Origin: Euperipatoides rowelli
Lineage: Eukaryota; Onychophora; Udeonychophora; Euonychophora; Peripatopsidae
Assembly (NCBI GenBank): GCA_003024985.2
Contig: PXIH01S0002491.1
DNA length: 13,234 nucleotides
Strand: one strand, 5' to 3'
Of the stretch, positions 6,289-13,234 are shown piece after piece. The position numbers and the translations under genes were made by a program. Under the pieces are notes generated by a model. The model had not been told where the DNA came from and did no database searches. It saw only the letters and a list, made by a program, of their open reading frames with translations. Each line of letters begins with the position of its first letter. Position 1 is the first letter of the stretch.

Positions 6289-7885
6289 TCAAGAAGAAGC
6301 AGAAGCTGAAGAATGAACAAGAAACAAAAGAACAAGAAGTAGCAGAACAAGAGGCAGAAGAAAGAACAAGAAGTAGAAAAACAAGAAGCTGAAGAACAAG
6401 AAGCAGAAGAATTAGAAGCAGAAGAACAGGAAGCTGAAGGACAAGAAGCTGATGGACAAGAAGCTGAAGGACAAGAAGTTGAATGACAAGAAGCTAGAGA
6501 ACAAGAAGTGGAAGGACAAGAAGCAGAAGAACAAGGTGCGGAAGATCAATATGTGGAAAACAATATGTGGAAGAACAAGAAGCATGAAAACATAAAGAAG
6601 ACATGAAGCAGCAGAACAAGAAGATGAATAATCAAGAAGCAGCAGAAGCTCAAGAATGAAGAAGAAACAAAAGAACAAGAAGCAGCAGAAGAGGCTGAAG
6701 AAAGAACAAGAAGCAGAAGAACAAAAAGCTGAATAACAAAAAAAGCTGGAGAACAAGCATTAGAAAAACAAGAAGCTGAAGAATTAAAAACTGAACAAGA
6801 AGCAGAAAAAGGAGCAGAACAAGAAGCAACAGAACAAGAAGCAGTAAAAAAAACTGTAAAAGAAGCTAAGGTACAAGAAGCAGAAGAATCAGAAGCAGAA
6901 GAACCAGAAGCAGAACAGGAAGAGGAAGAACAAGATGCTGAAGAACAAGATGCTGAAGAACAAGAAGCTGAAGGACAATAAGTAGCAGAAGAAGTGGAGG
7001 AACAGGAAACAAGAACAAGAAGCTGAGGAACCAAAAACTAAAGAAGCAGAAGAACCAGATACACAAGAATCAGAAGTAGATCAAGAAGCAGAAGAATAAG
7101 AAGTTGAAGAACAAGACAGAAAAATAAAGAACAACAAGCAGTAAAACAAGAAGCAGAAGAAGTAGAAGACAAGCAGAAAAAGCAGGAACAAGAACAAGAA
7201 GATGAGGAACCAGAAGCAGAGAACAAGAAGCAGAAGAACAAGACACACAAGAACAAGAAACAGAAGAACAGAGTAGAACAAGAAGCCGGAAAAAACAAGC
7301 AGGACAAGAGACAGAAGATCAAGTAGCAGAAAAACAAGAAGCAGAAGAAGAAATGGAACAAGAAGCAGAAGACAAGAACCTGAAGAACAAGATGTAGCAG
7401 AGGTGGAGGAACAAGAGACAAAAACAAGAAGATGAGGAACCAGAAACAAGAGAACCAGAAGCAGAAGAGGAAGCAGAACAAGAATCTGAAGAATAAGATG
7501 CCAAAGAACAAGAAGCTGATGGATAAGAAGCGGAAGGACAAGCAGAGGAAGAACAAGAAGGGGATGGACAAGAAGTGGAAGTACAAGAAGTGGAAGAACT
7601 AGAAGTGGAAGAACAAGAAGTGGAAGAAAAATAAGTGGAAGAAAAAGAAGTGGAAGAACAAGAAGCAGGAGAACAAGAAGCAGGAGAACAAGAAGCAGAA
7701 CAAGAAGATGAACAGGAAGCAGGAAAACATGAAGAGGAAGAACATGAAGCAGCAGAACAATAAGATGAATAATCAAGAAGCAGCAGAAGCTGAAGAATGA
7801 AGAAGATACAAAAGAACCAGAAATAAGAGAACAAGAAGCAAAAGAACAAGAGGCAGAAAAAAGAACAAGAAGCAGAAAAACAAAA
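5815..7885 (+). repeat. Higher-order repeat copy 1 (internally deleted)
   Basis: It starts in the same phase as copies 2 and 3, with the landmark GCAAGAAGCTGAAGAGAAAG at 5854. It is about 1.1 kb short of the 3.17 kb period. The two AATAATC landmarks near 6282 and 6625 are 343 bp apart, whereas the corresponding pair in copy 2 is 1152 bp apart, so a block has been lost there (or had not yet been inserted). Confidence 0.7.
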
Positions 7886-10800
7886 AGGGCAAGAAGCTGA
7901 AGAGAAAGAAGCTGAAGAACAAGAAGCTCTGTAGAACAAGAAGCAGAAAAATTAGAAGCTGAAGGACAAGAAGCAGAAGGATAAGAAGCTGAAGAAGAAG
8001 TTGAAGGACAAGTACTGAAGGTTAAGAACTGAAGGACATGAAGCTGAAGGACAAGAAGCTGAAGGACAAGAAACTGAAGGACAAGAAGCTAAAGGACAAG
8101 AAGCTGAAGGATGAGAAGATGAAGGACGAGAAGATGAAGGACGAGAAGCTGAAAGACGAGAAGCTGAAGGACAAGAAGCTGAAGGACAAGAAGCTGAAGG
8201 AAAAGAAGCAGAAGGACAAGAAGTGGAAGGACAAGAAGCAGAAGGACAAGAAGCGGAAGGACAAGAAGTGGAAGGACAAGAAGCAGAAGGACAATAAGTG
8301 GAAGAACAAGCAAGATAAGGAAGAACAAGAAAAGGAAGAACAAGAAGTGAAAGAACATGAAGCAGGAAAACATGAAGATGAAGAACATGAAGTAGCAGAA
8401 CAAAAATATAAATAATCAAGAAGCAGCAGAAGCTGAAGAATGAAGAAGAAACAAAAGAACAAGAAGCAGCAGAACCAGAGGCAGAAGAAAGAACAAGAAG
8501 CAGAAGAACAAGAAGCTGAAGAATTAGAAGCTGAAGAAGAAGCAGTAGAACTAGAAGCAGTGGAAAAAGAAGCAGTAGAAGTAACTGAAGAACAAGAAGC
8601 TAAGGTACAAGAAGATGAGTACAAGAAGCAGAAGAAACAGAAGCAGAAGAACCAGAAGCAGGAGTACCTGAAGCAGAAGAACCAAAAGCAGAAGAAGCAG
8701 AAGAACCAGAAGCAAAAGAACAGGAAGCAGATGAGCAAGAACAAGAAGCTAATGAACAAGAAACAGAAGACAGAAGAACAAAGCAGAACAATACAGAAGA
8801 ACAAAGCAGAACAATACAGAAGAACAAAGTAGAACAAGAAGCAGAACAAGAGACATGAACATAACAGAACAAGAAGTTGAAGAACAAGATGCTGAAGAAC
8901 AAGAAGCTGAAGGACAATAAGTAGCAGAAACTGAGGAACAAGAACCTGAGGAACCAGAAGCTGAAGAACCAGAAGTAGATCAAGAATCAGAAGAACCAGA
9001 GGTAGATCTAGAAGCAGATCAAGAAGTAGAAGCTAACAAGAAGCTGAAGAACAAGAAACAGAACAAAGTAGAACAGGAAGCAAAAAAACAAGAAACTGAA
9101 CAAGAGACAAAATAACAAAATAGAACAAGAAGCAATATAGCAAGAAGCAGTAAAACAAGAAGAAATAAAACAAGAAGTAGAAGACAAGAACCAGAAAAAC
9201 AAGAAACAGCAGAAGCAGAGGAACAAGAACAAGACATGGAACCAGAAGCAGGAGAACCAGAAGCAGAAGAACTAGAAGCAGAAAATAAGAAGCAGAAGAT
9301 CAAGAAGCTGAAGAACAAGAAACAGAAGAACAGAGTAGAACAAGAAGCCAAAAAACAAGCAGGACAAGAAACAGAAGAACAAGAAGCAGAAGAACAAGGT
9401 GTGGAAGAACAAGATGTAGAAAATCAATATGCGGAAAATCAATATGTGGAAGAACAAGATGTGGAAGAACAAGAAGCAGAAGAACAAATGGAAGAACATG
9501 AAGATGAACAGGAAGCAAGAAAACATAAAGAGGAAGACATGAAGCAGCAGAGAAACAAGATGAATAATCAAGAAGCAGCAGAAGCTGAAGAATGAAGAAC
9601 AAGAAACAAAAGAACAAGAAACAAAAGAACAAGAAGGAGCAGAAGAGGCTGAAGAAAGAACAAGAAGCAGAAGAACAAAAAGCTGAATAACAAAAAAAAA
9701 AGCTTAAGAACAAACAGCAGAAGAACAAGAAGCTGAACTAAAAACGGAACAAGAAGCAGAAATAGGAGCAGAAGAACAAGAAGCAGCAGAACAAGAAGAA
9801 CAAGAAGCAGTAAAAGAAACTGAAAAAGAAGCTAAGGTACAAGAAGCAGAAGAACCAGAAGCAGAAGAACCAGAAGCAGAAGAACCAGAAGCAGAAGAAC
9901 CAGAAGCAGAAGAAGCAGAAGAACCAGAAGCAGAAGAACCAGAAGCAGAAGAACCAGAAGCAGAAGAACCAGAAACAGAAGAAACAGAAACAGGAGAATG
10001 GGAAACAGAACAGGAAGAGGAAGAACAAGAAGCAGATGAACAAGAAACAGAAGAATAAAGCAGAATAAGACAAGAACAATGTAGAACAAGAGACAAGAAC
10101 ATAACAAGAAATTGAAGAACAAGATGCTGAAGAACAAGAAGCTGAAGGACAATAAGTACCAGAATAAGTGGAGGAACAGGAAACAAGAACAATAAGCTGA
10201 GGAACCACAAATGAAGAAGCAGAAGGACCAGATACAGAAGAATCAGAAGTAGGTCAAGAAGCAGAAGAATAAGAAGCAGAACAAGAAGCTGAAGAATAAG
10301 AGACAGAAAAACAAAGTAGAACACAAAGCAGTAAAACTAGAAGCAGTAAAACAAGAAGCAGTAAAGCAAGAAGCAGAAGACAAGAAGCAGCAGAAGAAGC
10401 AGAGGAACAAGAACAAGAAGATGAGGAACCAGAAGTGGAGAACTAGAAGCGAAGAACAAGAAGCAGAAGAACAAGAAGCAGAAGATCAAGAAGCTGAAGA
10501 ACATAAAACAGAAGAACAGAGTAGAACAAGAAGCCGGAAAAAACAAGCAGGACAAGAGACAGAAGATCAATTAGGAGAAAAACAAGAAGCAGAAGAACAA
10601 GAAGAAATGGAACAAGAAGCAGAAGACAAGAACCTTAAGAACAAGATGCAGCAGAAGAAGGGGAGGAACAAGAGACAAAAACAAGATGAAGAACCAGAAA
10701 CAAGAGAACAAGAAGCAGAAGAACAAGAAGTAGAACAAGAAGCTGAAGAATAAGATGCTGAAGAACAAGAAGCTGAAGGAAGAGAAGCTGAAGGACAAGA

Positions 10801-11060
10801 AGTGGAAGGATAAGAAGCAGAAGAAAAAGAAGTGGAAGAACAAGAAGCAGTAGAACAAGAAGCAGAAGAACAACAAGATGAACAGGAAGCAGGAAAACAT
10901 GAGGAAAAACATGAAGCAGCAGACCAAGAAGATAAATAATCAAGAAGCAGCAGAAGCTGAAGAATGAAGAACAAGAAACAAAAGAACCAGAAACAAGAGA
11001 ACAAGAAGCAGCAGAACAAGAGGCAGAAAAAAGAACAAGAAGCAGAAAAACAAGAAGCAG
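7886..11060 (+). repeat. Higher-order repeat copy 2 (full ~3.17 kb)
   Basis: The landmark GCAAGAAGCTGAAGAGAAAG at 7889 recurs at 11064, giving a period of 3175 bp. Independent pairs give similar offsets: GGACAATAAG 6973/10147 (3174), AGCTAACAAG 9031/12200 (3169), AATAATC 7766/10933 (3167). The copy contains two mid-level blocks of about 1.15 and 1.37 kb plus a shorter third one. Confidence 0.75.
8770..8838 (+). repeat. 23 bp tandem sub-repeat, 3 units
   Basis: Three head-to-tail units of ACAGAAGAACAAAGCAGAAC plus AAT or AAG lie at 8770-8792, 8793-8815 and 8816-8838. The 23 bp length is not a multiple of three, so each unit moves the reading frame. Confidence 0.9.
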
Positions 11061-12807
11061 AAGAGCAAGAAGCTGAAGAGAAAGAAGCTGAAGAACAAGA
11101 AGCTCTGATGAACAAGAAGCAGAAAAATTAGAAGTTGAAGGACAAGAAGCAGAACAGGAAGCAGAATAATAAGAAGCTGAAGAACGAGAAGCTGAATAAC
11201 AAGAAGTTGAAGGGTAAGAAGCTGAAGGACAAGAACTGAAGGACATGAAGCTGAAGGACAAGAAGTGGAAGGACAATAAACATAAGGAAAAGAAGTGGAA
11301 GGACAAGAAGCGGAAGGACAAGAAATGGAAGGACAAGAAGCAGAAGGACAAGAAGCGGAAGGACAAGAAGTGGAAGAACAAGAAGCGGAAGAACAAGATG
11401 GGGAAGAAAAAGATATGGAAGAACAAGAAGTAAAAGAACATGAAGCAAGAAAACATGAAGATGAAGAACATGAAGTAGCAGAACAAGAATATGAATAATC
11501 AAGAAGCAGCAGAACAAGATGCAGAAGAAAGAACAAAAGTAGCAGAAAAACAAGAAGCAGAAGAACAAGAAGCTGAATAACAAAAAATGCTGAAGAACAA
11601 GCAGCAGAAGGACAAGAAACATGAACAAGAAGCTGAAGAAATAGAAGCTGAAGAACAAGAAGCAGAACAAGAAGCAGAACAAGAAGCAGTAGAAGAAACT
11701 GAAGAATAAGAAGCTAAGATACAAGATGATGTACAAGAAGCAAAAAAACCCAGAACCAGAAGCAGAAGAGCCTGAAGCAGAAGAACCAGAAATAGAAGAA
11801 ACAGATGCAGAAGAACCAGAAGCAGGAGTACCAGAAGCAGAAGCAGAAGTACAACAAGCAGAAGAGCAAGAACAAGAAGCTAATGAACAAGAAACAGAAG
11901 ACAGAACAAAGCAGAACAAGACAGAAGAACAAAGCAGAACAAGACAGAAGAACAAAGCAGAACAAGACAGAAGAACAAAGTAGAACAAGAAGCAGAACAA
12001 GAGACATGAACATAACAGAACAAGAAGCAGCAGAACAAGATGCTGAAGAACAAGAAGCTGAAGGACAATAAGTAGCAGAAGCTGAGGAACAAGAACCTGA
12101 GGAACCAGAAGCTGAAGAAGCAGAAGAACCATAAGTAGATCAAGAATCAGAACCAGAAGTAGATCTACAAGCAGAACAAGAAGCAGATCATGAAGTAGAA
12201 GCTAACAAGAAGCTGAAGAACAAGAAACAGAACAAAGTAGAACAGGAAGCAAAAAACAAGAAACTCAACAAGAGACAGAAGAACAAAGTAGAACAAGAAA
12301 CAGTAAACACGAAGAAACAGAACAAGAAATAGAACACAAGAACCCAAAAAACAATAAACAGCAGAAGAAGCAGAAGAACAAGAAGACATGGAACCAGAAG
12401 CAGGAGAACCAGAATCAGAATAACTAGAAGCAGAAAAACAAGAAGCAGAAGATCAAGAAGCTCAAGAACAAGAAACAGAAGAACAGAGTAGAACAAGAAG
12501 CCAAAAAACAAGCAGGACAAGAGACAGAAGAACAAGTAGAACAGAGAAGCAGAAAAACAAGAAGCAGAAGAAAATAAGAAACAACAAGAAACAGAAGACA
12601 ATAACCAGAAGAACAAGAAGCAGCAGAAGTGGAGGATCAAGAAACTAGAAAATGAACCAGAAGAACAAGAAGCAAAAGACCAAGAAGCTGAAGAACAAGA
12701 AATAAGAACAGAGTAGAACAAGAAGCAGAAAACAAGCAGGACAAGAGACAGAAGAACAAGTAGAACAAGAAGCAGAAAAACAAGAAGTAGAAGAGGAAGA
12801 AACAGAA
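11061..12807 (+). repeat. Higher-order repeat copy 3 (right-truncated)
   Basis: It follows the landmark order of copy 2 up to the AAACAAGCAGGACAAGA cassette (near 12506). This cassette occurs a second time near 12732 just before the array ends in a TAA-containing A-rich junction at about 12808. Compared with copy 2 it lacks the last ~1.4 kb. Confidence 0.7.
11901..11989 (+). repeat. 23 bp tandem sub-repeat, 4 units
   Basis: One 20 bp unit (11901-11920) and three 23 bp units (11921-11943, 11944-11966, 11967-11989) occur at the position equivalent to 8770-8838 in the previous higher-order copy. The last unit has GTAG in place of GCAG in both arrays, showing shared ancestry and a different unit number. 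Confidence 0.9.
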
Positions 12808-12969
12808 TAAAAAAAAGTAGATCGCCTCTGCATGGGGCACGTTGCTCTCGGCAGTTATGTTGGACATTGCACAAGGCGCCAAACAGCCCAAACCCGAAGC
12901 ACTATGGATTGCCTACTGCCATTGCACTTTGGTATAGGTCGATTAAAGGCTCCTGTAGTGTACTTGATT
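12808..12969. other. GC-richer right border segment with open frames
   Basis: After the last TAA of the acidic phase (12808-12810), composition changes abruptly to about half GC with no purine bias. The plus-strand frame from 12811 is open for 64 codons to TAA at 13003. A second plus frame reads K-Q-P-K-P-E-A-L-W-I-A-Y-C-H-C-T before TAG. Both are short and unrecognised; the W....C.C pattern faintly recalls SWIM-type zinc fingers but lacks the C-x-H half. It may be a fragment of an older element or exon. Confidence 0.3.
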
Positions 12970-12995
12970 CTTAAAATGTCACAGAGAGAAGAAAA
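12970..12995 (+). repeat. Right copy of a ~25 bp direct repeat flanking the array
   Basis: CTTAAAATGTCACAGAGAG followed by AAGAAAA, matching 5651-5675. The two copies lie about 7.3 kb apart in the same orientation and outside the array on both sides. Confidence 0.6.
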
Positions 12996-13234
12996 GTTAA
13001 AATAACTAGTGATAAACATAGGGATGTGGACGGAATCGCGGAATTGATAACAGTAACATGGAAAATGTTAATTTAAAAAAAAAAACTATTTAAAACAGTA
13101 TCAAATCTCCTTATAGCCTAATTTATAAAATAAATCATGTAATTGTATATTTTCTTTAGTTATTCAATTTTCGTATTTATATTATAGGGTCGGTTGTTTA
13201 AAATAAATTATAATAGATATTTTATATTTTAATA
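12996..13234. other. AT-rich right flank, no gene seen
   Basis: The flank is AT-rich with an A run near 13075-13085 and stops in all frames. It holds no recognisable gene, repeat or RNA. Confidence 0.6.

Larger units (their letters stand above)
5815..12807 (+). repeat. ~7.0 kb purine-rich hierarchical tandem array (18 bp basic unit)
   Basis: The plus strand is overwhelmingly A and G. Its basic unit is close to GAAGAACAAGAAGCTGAA (18 bp) with many variants: GCT/GCA/GCG/GTG, CAA/CAG, GAA/GGA/CCA. The three plus frames give Glu-Gln-Ala repeats, Lys-Leu-Asn repeats and an Arg/Ser-rich phase with TGA stops. The minus strand gives low-complexity Phe/Leu/Ser/Cys runs. Landmarks recur in fixed order: GAATAATC at about 6282, 6625, 7766, 8409, 9561, 10933 and 11492; GCTAAG at 6865, 8599, 9831 and 11713; GGACAATAAG at 6973, 8912, 10147 and 12063. 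No frame stays open across the array. It is best called a satellite or minisatellite. Confidence 0.95.

Noticed and set aside
5815-12807. CRISPR-like array
   Set aside because: There are no constant repeats separated by unique spacers; the repeat is continuous and degenerate, and the context is eukaryotic.
5802-12874. Many long minus-strand open frames (up to ~334 codons) rich in Phe/Leu, Ser/Ala/Cys or Leu/Val
   Set aside because: They are the complement of a purine-rich repeat that lacks stop triplets. All are low complexity, overlap each other in different frames and have no domain.
12940-12965. Pol III B-box-like string (GGTCGATTAAAGG) suggesting a tRNA-derived SINE
   Set aside because: It matches the B box poorly and no A box at the expected distance was found.

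Overview
This looks like eukaryotic, probably metazoan, intergenic DNA. It is AT-rich, has no dense operon-like gene packing, and is built almost entirely of mobile-element remains and a very long degenerate repeat. A decayed non-LTR (LINE-type) retrotransposon with a 2A-like motif, a PHD finger, an APE endonuclease remnant and a reverse transcriptase points to an animal. This domain mix is known from CR1/Jockey-group elements of marine invertebrates and some vertebrates. I cannot name a species. I see no intact host gene that I would call with confidence.

Layout. 1-206: AT-rich, featureless. 207-509: a ~303 bp MITE-like DNA transposon with ~47 bp imperfect terminal inverted repeats and a CAACA direct repeat at its edges. 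510-870: AT-rich spacer. About 870-5190: a dead non-LTR retrotransposon. Its ORF1 (gag-like) remnant is roughly 954-1723 and ends in a CCHC zinc knuckle. Its ORF2 remnant, 1985-5129, contains in order a degenerate 2A-like motif, a PHD finger, the C-terminal third of an APE endonuclease, a linker, a full set of RT motifs and a C-terminal region. It is followed by a short 3' tail with a hairpin and (TAA)n. ORF2 carries several frameshifts, several in-frame stops and one large internal endonuclease deletion that coincides with the only ambiguous base (N at 2676).

5191-5814: AT-rich sequence with a possible second zinc-knuckle fragment, then a short GC-richer stretch. 5815-12807: about 7.0 kb of strongly strand-asymmetric, purine-rich repeat. 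The basic ~18 bp unit reads roughly E-E-Q-E-A-E in one frame, K-K-L-K-N-K in the next and an Arg/Ser-rich, TGA-containing phase in the third. The array is hierarchical: 18 bp units lie within ~1.15-1.4 kb blocks, which lie within a ~3.17 kb higher-order repeat present in three copies. The first copy is internally deleted, the second is complete and the third is truncated. Landmark stop codons are shared between copies, so amplification happened after loss, or in the absence, of a full-length open frame. 12808-13234: a small GC-richer segment, a near-copy of a ~25 bp motif also found at the left side of the array, and AT-rich sequence to the end.

Nothing here forms a working pathway. The retrotransposon and the MITE are fossils, and the array is best read as a satellite/minisatellite, possibly seeded by an acidic coding repeat. 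The best leads are the three-level repeat, the codon-phase pattern of its variation, and the retrotransposon's 2A-PHD-EN-RT arrangement.
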